DNA of 64,000 bases from Phalacrocorax aristotelis (Eukaryota > Chordata > Aves > Suliformes > Phalacrocoracidae), in contig NC_134279.1 in the NCBI RefSeq assembly GCF_949628215.1, positions 60,495,766 through 60,559,765 of the forward strand, written 5' to 3'. Within the stretch, counting starts at the first letter, position 1; each line of letters begins with the position of its first letter. Of the stretch, positions 48,045 to 61,371 are shown piece after piece. A program made the translations under genes and the position numbers. The notes under the pieces were generated by a model. The model was not told where the DNA came from and did no database searches. It saw only the letters and a list, made by a program, of their open reading frames with translations.

Positions 48045-51000
48045 AAATTTAAAAGAAGCAGAAAGTTAGTCTCTGGTTTTATTTTTCTATGAAGATGATG
48101 ATTTGAGACTTTTGTCCTAGACCTTCACAGAGATATACACCTGTCATAACAATATGCAAAGTTATAAAATATTGACATAATAGATGTTTGCTTTTTAACA
48201 ATGATTGCCAGAAAAAAGGAGAAATCACATTTTTTACAGATTTATCAAATAATGTTTAAACACTTATTAATATATTAATATGTTTTTCTTCTCAAAATGT
48301 TATTACAAAAATATCACCTGAGTTTAGATCATATTATTAATATGCAGCCTTCCTGCCTGAAATGCTTCATACAAGCGGTACGCAGCATTTGGACCTTGTG
48401 ATAGAATTTTTTGAAGTTTGTCATTTTTTGGAGTCATGTGGGTCATTTTTGGAGGACATGATCATTTACAGTGCACACACAATTAAGCAACTCATTAAAT
48501 ATGGAACAGTCACTGTGAAAGCTGAAGCAGAAGTCACCTGTTTACATAAAAACCTATTTTGCCCTTGAGTTGCTGGTGTATCTCATCTTCCTACAATGTG
48601 TGTCTACCATTCCTATACAAAAAGTTTAGTATCAGGGCCTAAAATGGTAGCCAACGTGTGTGTGTGTGTATATATATATATATGCAAAAAATAATTGAAT
48701 TACGAAGATCCATTGTATATATTTTTAAATTACTCTAGCTCATGGTTGAAAGAATAAATTGACAATTTTGAAGAGAAATTAACATAGTTCAACAGAGTTC
48801 AAAGCAAATATCAATAGTACTTTGGTTTGCATTCTATCAGTCTGATAAAGTGTGACGGCTTATGATACCCTCTGTTTTACTGTTTGTTTATTAGATTTTG
48901 AGGAAGTCAATAATGGTCACAAAAATTAGGAACTTACTCCTTTTCTTTATGAAGAATCTACTTTAGAGTAAAACCCAAAGAAAAAGAAAAAACCCTTGTC
49001 TTTAATGTGGCCTAGGCAGATCGGCAACAAGATGAGGTAGAGCAAGATAGACCTGTTGAACAGCAGTCAAGGTGGGTAAGCCACAGTCAGTAATCACAGA
49101 ACAATATTTTTTCTGTTTTTTCATTGAATACAGTGATGTAAAAAGAGCAAGCAAAATCTACTGAATGCACTGAAATCCACATGGCATTTATAATTTGTCA
49201 AGCCAAAGTACAAGGAAGCCTTAGCATAAAGCTTATGTTTTTCTGTCTTAGCGAGCCTTATGTGTATTTATATAAGCATGCATTTTAAATATATCTTTAG
49301 AAGTCTTATGTTTAATCTATATATAAAAAGTTATTGTTAGTAATAGTCATTCTAAAGATATTTCCTGTATCACAGAATATTCAGACTGACTTGCATATGG
49401 ATATCAGAAGCTAACCCTGCATAAGCTTAGAAGTGAGTAAATAAACCAATAATTGCTAATAATACTAGTAGAAAACATAATCCAAAGCTGTGAATCATAC
49501 CATAAAGGCTCCAGAAGATTTATGGCATTTTAAAAGTTGTTGAAGACACTGAGCATTTAGGAAACTGGGTCTGTATTTACTTTCCTTTGCTGCAGTGAGA
49601 AGCTATGCTGTCTAACGTTATTCAGTGAAAAAAATCTGGCAGGTTTTCAGAGCTGTTACATCTTTTATCTCAACTTTATATGTTGTATATCTAAGCACAC
49701 ATTTTTGAGAGGAAGTGCTGGTAATGCTACTTTGTAGTCAGACTGTGTTGCATCTGCCATCTAATCATCAGAATGGTCTTCAAACAGAGTAAAGACAGTT
49801 CATCAAATAAGAAAAGAAAATACTCATTTCTGTTAGAGGAAGTTGAAGGAGGAGGGAAAGGACATCATTACTGCAAACTCTTCAGTGAGTTTTAGTTTTG
49901 TTTCATTTTCTACCAGCTGTGATGTCAATGAACATCTAGTTCTGCAAAATTTTGCACATAAAAGTAGTCCTCATTGCTTTTAAATTAATTACTTGCATGC
50001 TAAAACTATCAACAAGACAAAGGCTATTTAGCATCAAATCTATACCTGTTTCATTTCTGTTTCATAGTCTGACAGGAAATGTAACCTCCAGCTGGCTATG
50101 TGAAATGGAGCTTAAATCCCTTTTTGACTTGAAAAGTGAGCTGACTATTTTGTGTTCATTTGGAATTTCTTAAATATTAACATTATGTTCTTGTTTGTTT
50201 CTGTTTCCTTCTAATTCCTAAATGAATTTTACATCACTGATATTTCAAATTTTACTCCCAAGAGAGGAGAAAAATTACATAAAACAGTATGGAAAAAGAC
50301 TGTTAGCTGAAAAATATTCTTTAGCAATATTACCAAATTGCTAAGTGGTAGACTTAGACTTACAAGTATACTTCAATGTAAAATATTTAGGAAGTGGACT
50401 TTTATCATATGCTGTCCTACTACATATGAAGTTAATTTATCTCGGTAATGGAGAAACCATTTTCTGCAAGTTTTCCATACAAACTCAGGCTGTCTCCATA
50501 CCTAAAGCCCCCACTGGTTTTTTCTGAAGATTACTTCTGACACTGCCTATTCAGTTACGAGATAGAAAGCAATTTAGAAAAGAGGCTTTTGAGGATTTTT
50601 TTTCTTTCACAAAGCTCACATCATCCAAATTATGTACATATATAAGCTGGTGATTTCTACTGTGCTTGACTTCAGTAGAGCTATGCTGATTTACAACAGA
50701 TAAAGATTTTAAGAGTTTGGCACTCCTATATTCTTCTTGCTTAGAAAATAACATCTAAACTTTTCTTCTTTCTCTGCAGTAGTAGGAATAACATGTTGTA
50801 CTTTCACGAATGCATGGGTGTATTTTTGAGTTGTAAATTTAATTTTTTACAAATCCCTCAAAAATAAAAATATGTGCAGTCATGCAACTACTTATGTCTT
50901 TGAAAAGGATTTATTTTCTTCCTACTTTAAATGAAGGAGATGAAACTCAAGAAAGTGAATAACAGGCTGTGATGTGATCTCTTTCCTCTCAGCATAATTC

Positions 51001-52829
51001 CAGGTAAGTTATGCTCAGTGAGAGAAAAAGTGCAAGTGAATAGGTCTTTTTTTCACTCTGAGTTGTAAAAAGGATTTATGATTGGAAAACTGATTTTTCT
51101 GCCACTGATAAAAAGATTTCTAAAACAGATTAAGGGAAGCATAAGTAATTTTGAATGAGTGTGCCTTTATTATGAGTTCAATGAGATTTTTGATAATTTT
51201 ATGTATGCAGTTACTTATAATGATCTTTATTCTTTCTTAGATTGCTTGATATCTTTGGACATAGATAATCTCATTTCTAATGTTAGGTTTGAAACAAAGT
51301 TTCTTGCAAAATCATTATTAGTCTCTGAGAGAAATAAACTAGTACTGCCCTTATTTTTCTATATATAATCATGACCATTAACCCAGTTGATTAAATAAAA
51401 TGTCTAACAACTAAATTATTAATCTCCTCCCATTCTCATGTCCTGCTTCCAGGACTTTTTTGAGGTAATCAGTCTCTGCAGCTTGGCCAGCACCAGTCTG
51501 AGAAATAAGGGTAGGATAAGCCCCGCTAATTTAGGACTGGCTTGTTTTTCCACTCTAGAGGAACACAAGAGAATCTCACCAGTTGTTTTTGGCTATCTGG
51601 CTTGATAGGACTAATAGGATGAGTTCCTGGTTTTTTTCCCCATGTACACCCTACACCCTCTTCAGTTCTCAGTACAGCATAACTTTCCTGATTTTTTTTC
51701 TTTTTTTTTTTTTTTCCTGGGCCCACCTAATCTTTGTTCCTGACTTGGTCTAAAAGTATTGAGGCACTCACTTTTGCTCCCCAGCTTAGACCAGACCTCG
51801 GAAGGTGTTATTCCTATAATCTTCTTTTAACATTCTTTGGGTTTAACATACTCCTTACCCAGATCACCATTTTGGAATGTATCTTGGATGATCTGGACTG
51901 TAGTTCTGGCCTGCCCTAATTGAAGTATCCAGATCCAGTCTGCGTACTAATTTGATCTCCACCGCTGAGTTTCATCTTCCAGTTGTGATTTGCTTACAGG
52001 TAGCAGGTTGTTTTTCTGGTAATATTTTTTCTTTGTGCAGAACATAAAGGGTTGAATGCTCCCTGAAACATATTTTTGTTCATTGTCACTAGTGAGAACC
52101 ATAACCAAAGAACAAAATGGTCATTTTTCTGACCATTGCAATACGTGTTTTGAGGATGGGAAGAAGAAAAGCCATCAAATGAGGGCTAGTTGAAACTGAG
52201 CAAACAGCTTAAGAATAAATTTCAAAAGGTGTTGTCCAAGTATTCTGTATATGTAGGATATTAATATTCTACTAGTTAGTAAGTGGGAAGAATTTTAATG
52301 TTACTGATAGGCATAATTGCAAATATAATAACCCATGCTGGTCTTCCTTATACTTTGTTAAAAAGGCAAATCAGAAAATAAAAACTTTTTCTAACTGAGG
52401 ACAAAGACTACTGTTGATTTCAAATGACTAATATATAATCAAAAAAGTTTCTGAATTCTGGAAATTGCATAGAAGCATCTGAGATGAAAGGCAAGAATCC
52501 TTTTGTTTCAGTAAAGGTTTTTGTTGTTTGGTAGGTGAAACTAATAGGATTATCCAAACTTCATTGTGAATAAGTATCAGCAGACAGTGTAAAATAATGT
52601 GAAATTCGTTGTGGTATTACTAAAGTAATTCTCTCTTTGACAAAAAAGAATAGTTTTCTAATAATAGTCAATGATTTGGTAATATATATTGGGAAGAGCA
52701 ATGAAAAATCCCTTCAGAAGATAATTTAAGGATCAGGGAGTTTCACTGTGCCACTTCTGAAAGCTCTTGGAAAAAAGAGAAAGGACTGCTGTGGAGTTAT
52801 CACACCCTTTGACTGGAAAAAGCTATGGG
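48045..52829. other. Unique AT-rich stretch, no gene seen
   Basis: About 4.8 kb. It holds a GT/TA microsatellite at 48656-48683, a microexon-like arrangement at 50993-51003 (see findings) and a long T-run at about 51693-51716 inside a somewhat GC-richer patch (51410-51960). A 68-codon plus frame at 48362-48568 has no recognisable domain. No mobile element was recognised. Confidence 0.5.
48656..48683. repeat. (GT)n(AT)n microsatellite
   Basis: A run of GT repeats followed directly by TA repeats, 28 bp in total. Such alternating tracts are often length-variable and can adopt non-B structures. Confidence 0.9.
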
Positions 52830-53671
52830 AAACAGCAGAGGCAGAGAGGCAATGCAGAGAGATCTGGACAGGATGGAGAGCTGGGCAATCACCAACCATG
52901 TGAAGTTTAACAAGAGCAAGTACTGGATTTTACACATGGGGCATGACAACCCTGGATACAGACTGGGGAACTAGAGGCTGGAGAGCAGCTCTGCAGAGAG
53001 AGGGACTTGGAAGTTCTCGTCAATGGCAAGTTGAACATGAGCCAACAGTGTGCCCTGGCAGCCAAGAGGGCCAACCGTGCCCTGAGGTGCATTGAGCACT
53101 GCATTGCAGCCGGTCGAGGGAGGTGATTGTCTCGCTCTTATCTGTGCTGGTGCGGCCTCACCTTGAGTACTGTGTGCAGTTTTGGGCACCACAGTACATT
53201 AAGGATATAAAGCTACTGGAGAGTGTCCAGAGGAGGGCCATGAAGCTGGGGAAGGGTTTAGAGGAGAAACTGTATAAGGAGTGGCTAAAGTCACTTGTTT
53301 TTTTCAGCCTAGAGAATAGGAGACTGAGGGGAGACCTCATGGCGGTCTACAGCTTCCTCACAAGGGGAGGAGGAGGGGCAGGCGCTGATCTCTTCTCTCT
53401 GGTGACCAATGACAGTACCCGAGGGAATGGCAGGGTGATGTGCCAGGGGAGGTTTAGGTTGGGTATTAGGAAAAGGCTTTTCACCCAGAGGGTGGTGGAG
53501 CACTGGAAGAGGCTCCCCAGGGAGGCAGTCATGGCGCCAAGCCTGGCGATATTCAAGAAGCACTTGGACTTTTACGGTGTGAATTTTGGGGCTGTCCTGT
53601 GCAGGGACAAGGGTTGGACTTGATGATCCTTGTGGGTCCCTTGCAACTCAGGACATTCTATGATTCTATGA
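52830..53671 (+). mobile_element. CR1 LINE, 3' fragment with tail repeats
   Basis: About 840-bp 5'-truncated CR1 on the plus strand. It starts just after the reverse transcriptase catalytic region (aatgcagagagatctggaca) and runs through the C-terminal domain and 3' UTR (gggttggacttgatgatcct) to the diagnostic tail ATTCTATGATTCTATGA at 53655-53671. This is the best-preserved CR1 end in the window. The 5' boundary is approximate. No target duplication is expected, because CR1 makes none or very short ones. Confidence 0.95.
53123..53623 (+). pseudogene. CR1 ORF2 C-terminal remnant
   Basis: A 166-codon open piece of the CR1 reverse-transcriptase polyprotein downstream of the palm domain. It has the motifs [41 protein letters not shown] and a [20 protein letters not shown] segment near the C-terminus, followed by the short tail before a TGA. 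The upstream part (52830-53122) contains frame breaks, so this is not an independent gene. It is among the longest open frames in the window. Confidence 0.9.
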
Positions 53672-55114
53672 AATTCTTAAGGATTCACTTACGGTGCATC
53701 AGGCAGCTCAGAGAATGTTATTCCTTGTGTAGAGGGGCAATCATTACATACGTCACTGGAGTGGGTGGGGAAGTGGAAAACTGAATTATTAGTGTTCTGC
53801 TTAGAAGAAGAGTAGTGCTTTAAATCTTAATCTCTGTTTATAGATATTTTCTCACTGCAGAGGGATTTAAATGGAAAAAAAGGCAGTCTTGATTTTTTAA
53901 GGTTTCTCTGTCACATTTAATAATAGTGTATGCTCTGTCAGGCCATGGTTATTTTAATCATGTGATAGATTCCAAGAATATGCAGGTCTGTGAGTGTCCG
54001 GAGATCATATGACTATCTGTATCATTCAGACCTCCACCAGTAAGCAAAACAACAATGTGACATGTGTGGTAGATGCTACATTGTAAGCATACACATATCA
54101 GCACAGCACTGACAATGTGAAGATTTTTGATGTGTTTGGAAAGTTACTGCAGGATTAGGGTCAAAGAGAGGTAACTTGACCTGCTCCCCTGCCTGTATAT
54201 CTGAAGTAGATATTTCTGGGTTCCTTTTAACATGAGAACCTGAAAAAGAAAAATGTGTTTAAAGAATAGGAAGCATAGAAATTAGGAAGGAATCTGACAT
54301 TGTAAAAGGTGTCTTAATATGGACAGTGGCTACCTATGCTCTGTGTTCCAATTTGCCTTATGAAAATGAGAGAATCATATTCTGTAAAAATTTATTTTTG
54401 AAAGTGAGCTCAGAAATGTAATTCAATATATGGATTCAAAGAAAACAAAATATATGACAAAGAACAGATAAAAGTTATCAGATGAGCTGACAGGTGCTAT
54501 GCATTTTGAAAGGTCTAGAGAGAATCCATTTTTGATTTTTTTTTTTTCCTGAGATGTTACAGCATAGCAGTCTTAGAAGATGATGTCAAATGTTTCTTCT
54601 GTGACACTGCCATTTCCCCTTCAGTTGTTAGGTTGGTAACCTTGCATAACTTAAGTTATGTAGGTCTTAACAGTTTTCCAAACTCTAGTTATTTGTTTTG
54701 CTAACAAAGGCACAACAAGAAAGAAGGCAATTTCTGTTTGCTAGATCTCTAGATAGAAGAGAGTAAAAAGTATCTACTGGATATACTTTACATCTTTCTA
54801 AGAATTTTCACCTTAAGGTCTTTATTTAAAAATTAGGGAGTTTCAAACTTTATTTAGACTCTGGACACCCCTAAATCCTATACAAGTTATTACTTACTTT
54901 GAAAACAAAAATACTATGATGAAAACACTATTTTATAAAACAAAAAGAGAACAAACTGTGAAAAAATAGCCTTATAAATGAGGAACATAAGGATTCAGCC
55001 TAGGTGAAGTCTGCCTCTTAGAGGTTACACAGAGTAATTAATGTGAATTGTAAAACTATATAGCTGTAAAGAACTGCACTTTGTCAGTTCCCTTTTACCT
55101 ACAACTTACTGTGT
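53672..55114. other. Unique AT-rich stretch, no gene seen
   Basis: About 1.4 kb between the CR1 fragment and the next LTR. I see no gene or recognisable repeat. Confidence 0.5.
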
Positions 55115-55693
55115 TGTCTTGGTTTTGGCTGGGATAGAGTTGATTTTCTTCATAGTAGCTAGTGTGGGGCTGTGTTTTGAGCTTGTGCTAAAAACAGTGT
55201 CAATAATGTGGAGTTGTTTTACTTGTTTCTAAGTAGCGCTTACACCAGTCAAGGACTTTTTCAGCTCCCCATGCTCTGCCGGGTGCACAAGGAGCTGAGA
55301 GGGGGCACAGCCGGGACAGCTGACCCAAACTGACCCAAGGGATACTCCATACCATATGATGTCATGCTCAGCATACAAAGCTGGGGGAAGAAGAAAGAAG
55401 GTGGGGGGCATTCGGAGTGATGGTGTTTGTCTTCCCAAGTAACTGTTATGCATGATGGAGCCCTGCTTTCCTGGCGATGGCTGAACACCTGCCTGCCCAT
55501 GGGAAGGAGTGAATGAATTCCTTGTGTTGCTTGGGTTGTACATGTGGCTTGTGCTTTACCTATGAAACTGTCTTTATCTCAACCCCTGAGTTTTCTCACT
55601 TTTAACCTTCTGATTCTCTCCCCCGTCCCACTGTGGGGGAGTGAGCGAGTGGCTGCGTGGTGCTGGTTTTCTGACTGGGGCTAAACCACGACA
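55115..55693 (+). mobile_element. Solo LTR, ERVL-like, full length
   Basis: A 579-bp plus-strand LTR from TGTCTTGGTTTTGGC to AAACCACGACA, the clearest plus-oriented copy of the family. U3 includes ATGATGTCATGC in place of the CRE and CATACAAAG (about 55372-55380) at the TATA position. The polyadenylation signal is altered (ctatgaaactg for ctattaaactg). The flanking 5-mers (TGTGT and AGGTT) do not match. No internal retroviral sequence was seen. Confidence 0.92.
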
Positions 55694-55823
55694 AGGTTAA
55701 AGGTCTTCGTCCCCTCATGCTATTTTTCATTTTTTGTGTTTTGTTTCAGATATGCAATGCCATAATAATTATAGCATTCCTCTCTTTCTCAAAGAGACTT
55801 TATTTTCTTGTACACATCTGTTC

Positions 55824-56280
55824 CATTTCAGACTTCGGAAGACTGATATTTGCAGTGCACCATTTTCTCTACATGATTATTGAAGTATGATTTCTGTTAG
55901 CAAAATTCTTTGATAACATGAATTTATAAGAGGGTTTGTTTTGTTAGAAAATAATAGAAAGGAAGGAAGAAAAAAGTCCAACTTCAACCCAAATTTTGCA
56001 GCTATCTTTATCCCATTCAGCAGGACTTGGTTAGCTAAATAAAGAGTCTGGCTGAAAGGAATACTGATGAAAATGGTGCAGATAAGTTTAAGATAATGAT
56101 GTTTGAGAACCACATGTTAATTGATTATCACTGTTATACAAATATTTTTAAATCTAGTAACAAGGGGGAGGGGGGGTTCCTCCCTCCCTCCCTCCCATTA
56201 CAGCCTTTGGAAGACTGGTATTTGAAGTGCTCCATTTTTTCTACATGATTATTGTAGAAGTAAAATTTCTGTAGAAACAA
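55824..56280 (+). repeat. Local direct duplication (~83 bp, two copies)
   Basis: Copy 1 (55824-55905) and copy 2 (56196-56280) share ggaagactg, tatttg, agtgc, ccattttttctacatgatt-like blocks and atttctgt in the same order, with scattered substitutions and small indels. They lie in direct orientation about 370 bp apart. This is a diverged local duplication with no sign of a mobile element. Confidence 0.75.
56164..56196. repeat. G-tract/C-tract inverted repeat, G-quadruplex motif
   Basis: A plus-strand G run (56164-56176) is followed after three or four bases by TCCC repeats (56179-56195). The minus strand reads as four GGG runs separated by single A bases, a canonical G-quadruplex pattern, and the two tracts could also pair as a hairpin. 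It directly abuts copy 2 of the local duplication. Confidence 0.7.
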
Positions 56281-59200
56281 AGATGATCACTTTTATATTT
56301 AATCTCTGACAGAAAGGGAATTTACAGTTGCGCTTCTTGCATGTCTAGAAATACTTAATCATTTTTTAACCTACCTGTGAGTGTACCTGAGACAATCAGT
56401 TGCTGATGATACTAAGGAGAAACATATGCAGAAATATTTTCAGGATTAGCATCCCAAGATTACTTCTTTAAAGTAAAAATATTTTGAATTTAAAAAGTAC
56501 TGAGAGAAAGACTGATAATTTTCAGTTAAATAAAGAAGCAATGAGGTTGTCAGAGAGCAGGAGTGTTACGGTCCCACCTCTTATACATGCAAAAATAGCA
56601 CTGCATTTTTTCACAGGCTGATGTCTGCAGAGTTGAAAGTTGGAAAGGTCACAGAGAAATACTTTTCTAAAAAACATCAGGTTGTCAGTTTGGTATCTTA
56701 CTTCTAATATCTATCCTACAGTTTCCCTGTCTTTTCAGTAGCTTGTTTTAACTAGGGAAGGTAAGAATCTCAGTGTAGATGCTGTACCTGTTTCTAATGT
56801 ATTTGGCAACTTCCAGAGTACTACCTTCAAGGACTAGAATTACATCAATGGTATTTGTGATTTCAAACTCATTTCCCTCTGGACTCCCGAACCCTTCATG
56901 TTCACAAACATGTTTCTTCCACCTCTCAATTCCTTCTTCTGTGAAAGTTCTCTTTGCTATATTGTTGATAATAATTTGATTTCTTGTGACTGCTAAACAT
57001 CTGCAGAGGCAAATCAGCTGCCATAATGCTTCCACAAGCAGAAAGCTAGAAATCCCCTAAACCCCGGAGACTGTTTTGCTTGAATGCACCTACTACCTAT
57101 ATCTTGATTCTCTTCGTCTCTCTCCCTCCTTGAATTGTCCTTGAAAAAACTGCCTGAGAACTTATCTTGATTTGGATGAAGAAGTCTGCAGCAAGGGATT
57201 TGCTAATCTGTTCTTTTACAGTTTTCTCACTCTTGTCATTAGTTAATATAGCCCTGCCAGGTCTAGAGCAAGTTTCTGTAGTTTTGTTCTGAATAACTTA
57301 CAGCTGTTCTCACATTCAGTTCCTCTCTTTCATTTTCTTTAAAAGAAGCAGAATATTAAACCAAGGTGAGCAGTGTGCCATAATTAATATGCAGGTGGCA
57401 TTCACAGGAAGCTGCTGAGCAGGAACATATAAGACTTGATACAGTACATTTTTCCCATTAAGTCATATCATTGTAATAACTATCAATTAAGTAGCAGAAG
57501 TAACTTCCTTTAAAGATACTATCCCTTATTTCCTTTCCTAGGAGTAGAATGTGTTATCAAAGCCCAACAGCTTCTCCTCAAAAAACAGATCAAGCAGGTT
57601 TGAAAGCCAGGAAGTGCTGCTGTAGTGAAAAATGGAAAGATGTATATGAGTTCTCTAGTACTGGTGCTTATGCAACATTAACACCCAGGGAGAGCAAGCA
57701 AAGAGCAGATATCATATAGCCATTATGTGAGTAAAAGTCAACCTTGTCTTGCAAGCGTTTTTGATGTTTGTTTTCCATATGTTTCCATAGTTTTAAATGC
57801 ATGACACTTTTGTGCAAGAGAGTCAGAAGAGATCCTTTGAGTTGGCTCTGGTAGCAACAAGGTTCAGAAAAATATATGCCCATAACAGCTAATTTAATAA
57901 ATCAGGGGTTTCATTCTACAGGAAATTAAATCTCTTTTGTTTGTTTGTTTGTTTGTTTGGTTTTCTAACTATGATAGTAATTAGCGTCTTTTAACATATT
58001 GTCAGAACCACTCTGGTGCTCCCAATTGCCTAGTCCCATGTTCATTCATTGAAATTTACTGTGTATAAATTAAATTATTAATTTTAATAACTATATATTT
58101 CCTATATATTTGTATTTCATGTAATCAGATAAACTACTGCCATGGTAAGGGAGAGAAAAATATCACTAGGCATGAGTCCATTTGTCATAGGGTAGATGTT
58201 TGAAGTAGGTCATATGGATCACTGTCTAAAACTGCAGGTCCTCACTTACTGCCTCACCCACAGACCTACCTGCACAGAATTATGTCCTTGGATTGAGATT
58301 ATTCACATTTAAAATATTTATGGAGAACAAATATTAGCTGCAGGAAAAATTGTTGGACTTATGAAAATGTTCAGTATTTTTGTACGCTTTTTCTCATTTA
58401 TATTAACACAATTTTAATAAACATTTCAGACATTAAAAATGTGTGTTAACATTAGTATAAACATATATTTATTAGCAAAGTGGTCACAGTTTTTTCTGTT
58501 CTTGATAAGATTAACGTGAAAAGAAGTGCCTCTTAAAAATGGGTAATTTTGTGTTACAATGTAGATATCACATGAAGTAGAATGTTTTTATACAATACTA
58601 CGCTTTTGCTGGATCTTATTAAAGTTCCAGTTTGACAATGGAAAAAATTCCCGAAAAACATATTTTTATGTAATTAGAAGCTTGAGCAACTATATACTGT
58701 TGAAGAAAATCTGGGTTACAAATGTATTGAAAAAAGCAATTATATTCTGATTTCTAATACACTGAAATGGAATTATTTCTTAACATATTATGAATTCTTG
58801 TGGGAAACCTTCTTAAAAATAGAAATACCAGCTAATTTATTTTTCATACTATGAATGCAAGAGCCCTAAATTAACCCTTTTATTTGTAGTTAATATATTT
58901 AATTGTACTACCCAGAGAGAGAATAAAAGTTGTCAAGAGGTAAGGAGACCTTTCATTTATACAGCATTTGGAATTATATTATTATTCATTTATGAGTATG
59001 TACACATCTGTATGGGTACAAACTATTTTCATGTAGAATATCAAAAGCCCAAGGACATATTTAGTGCATATCCTTTTTAAGAAGAATTTACTAATGCCTG
59101 CTTTATTTTTGTCCCCCTCTTTGTCTACAGTAAAAGGAAAAAAACTTTAACCGACCCCTCCAGTCTGCATTTGTAGAGGCTTGTGCTTAAATCCAAGTCG

Positions 59201-59684
59201 GCAGAATGTTGCAAGAAGAATTATGTCAAACAGCTTCAGTTTATTGTCTCGTTTATTGTCTTCTATCACCACAGCAGAATTTGGCAGTTTGCCTGAGAGA
59301 GTAAGGACCACACTTCCAGTACCACATGCGATTACAAAACTGTGCTGTTGGTCTGTACAGCAAAGGGTTTGCTTTAGAGCAGTGTCTCACTATGTGGGGA
59401 TTTTATTTGTTTATTTTATTGTTTGTTGTTGGGTTTTGTTGTGTTTTTTTTTTAAAGAAAATCCTGCAGTCTCTGTTCCTTGATCATTGAATCACTCACT
59501 CAGGGAAGAAAAAAAAAGGGCAAGAGAGAGGGAGAGGTGGAAAAAGACGGCAAGTCTGTCGTTCATAAGGATCCAACTGATTGCTATAACAAGTTACAGT
59601 GATGACAGAAAAGACCGAATGATTCTGGGACCTTAAATGTCACCGAGGTATAATAGCTCAAAGTTTGACCTGCTAGTACCAATA
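56281..59684. other. Unique AT-rich stretch, no gene seen
   Basis: About 3.4 kb. It has a (TTTG)n run at 57936-57960. A 95-codon minus frame at 57035-56748 has fairly even amino-acid use (for example ITNTIDVILVLEGSTLEVAK) but no domain I recognise and no splice or promoter context. I see no mobile element. Confidence 0.45.
57936..57960. repeat. (TTTG)n microsatellite
   Basis: About six copies of the tetramer TTTG in plus orientation. Confidence 0.9.
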
Positions 59685-59814
59685 GGATCATAGCATAATC
59701 TGGGTTGGAAGGGACCTCAGCAGGTCTCTAGCCCAACTTCCTGCTCAAAGACGGGTCAGGTATGAGGTTAGACCATGTTATTCAGGGTTTGATCCAGATA
59801 GGTCTTGAAAACCC
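59685..59814 (-). mobile_element. CR1 3' fragment (130 bp)
   Basis: Short CR1 3' UTR fragment on the minus strand: ggatcatagcataatctggg, then ttggaagggacctcagcagg, ctgctcaaag and ttcagggtttgatcc. It resembles the 3' UTR type of the fragment at 139-944 more than that of the copy at 12141. It is truncated just after cttgaaaaccc. Confidence 0.85.
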
Positions 59815-61366
59815 TTATTTTTTTATAGCATATTTCAGACAATCCAGAAAGAAAAAGGGATTCAGCAGTTACTAATCTAATTCCTGTGTATATAATAGAA
59901 TACTTTAAAATAACACACAGGTAAAAAAGAACGTAGAATACTATGTTACTTGTCTGCCATTTACAAATGTTTAAATCCTTTATTGTTAGAAAGAAAGGCA
60001 AGCTATTTGCCTGACTGCTTTTCATATAAGCAAGAGTGACCAGAATATATAGAATAAGGGTACTAGTTCTTCATACATCCATAGCATAATGAGGAATATC
60101 ACAAGGCCAAATACTCCGGGAGGAGCAGAGCTCAGGGCATGAATGCAAGTTTTAGAAACTGTTGCACTGCCTGTTTAGATGCTGAAACTGGGAGAGCTTA
60201 TGTACTCTTTTAAAAGTTTTTTATAAGTGCATATTTTGGCAAGGATTTTAGTTTCTTCAGTATTTTATGTTATTACAACAGTATTAGACAGTATTATTTC
60301 TTTGTTCATTTTTATCCCACAGGATATCAGCAGTATCTTATGATCAGGGAACATGATTTTTTTTGAACACATTATAATTTTCCACAATAGGAGTTTTCAT
60401 TCAAAATTCATATATTATCAGATGGATCTGTACATAATTTAGATTTGTGTTCTCTGTTACCTTTTCTTTTTCTTATCTTTTCTTTTTTTTTTTTTCTTTC
60501 TCTACCAGATTTCTCTGAGATTCAGAGACAGGATGAAGTGCATTTTCAGGGAAGGTTGCCAGTTTACTTTCAGTAATGCCATAAGTGCAATTCCTTTCCA
60601 TTAATCAGAAGTACAGACATGCAAAAATACTTAAACCAGTGGACATGTTCTGAGTGTATTGAATTTTGTCATTACAGTGATCATATTAGGATGATTGCCT
60701 TTCTTCGAAAGGAAAACGCGTTACACATTTAGATATGCAAGAACTAAAGATCACATTAAAGAATTAAAACAAATGCTTAATTAAGGAGAAGTTTAAAGAA
60801 AATAGTTTCCTATGCTTATTTTTAAGAGTAATCTCTATTCTCAAATCTGTAGTTTTTTACATAAACAGCAATTTATTATTGAAAAATACTCTTTAAGATA
60901 TTTTTAAATATGCATGGGATAGAAGTTTAACAGGAAGCAGATTCTCGATAAGATTAATATTTTGACAGGTTTCTCCAATCTTTGTAAGGCTGTTTGCACC
61001 AGGAAAATATTCTGACATGCATTCAAGGAAGGAATGAACATTACAGTTTTCATAAATGTTGAAGAACAAGTCTTGTGCAGTTCTCACTAATTTCAATTAG
61101 AAATTAAAACTTGGAAAATCATGTATAATAGTTTCTTAGGGTTTTGTTATTGTCCAGAATTTGTAGTTTCATATTTTACTTACCTTCCCCTCATCATCCT
61201 GATCTCCTGTTCATTTTCTGCACTGTAGAGAGTATATAAGGAATGTTATTGCACATCAAAATTATGACAGTATTTTCAGAACACTGATTTTTAAATTATA
61301 CCAGTTCAACTAGGAATGGACTTTTGCAGAAAATAATTAAAAAAAAAAAGGATTAAAACTATCTGG
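59815..61366. other. Unique AT-rich stretch, no gene seen
   Basis: About 1.5 kb with a T-rich run near 60472-60500. I see no gene or recognisable repeat. Confidence 0.5.
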
Positions 61367-61371
61367 GGTTT

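Noticed and set aside
27831-57960. CRISPR-like or phage-like arrays among the simple repeats
   Set aside because: The tandem tracts are ordinary microsatellites without spacers, and the overall sequence is vertebrate.
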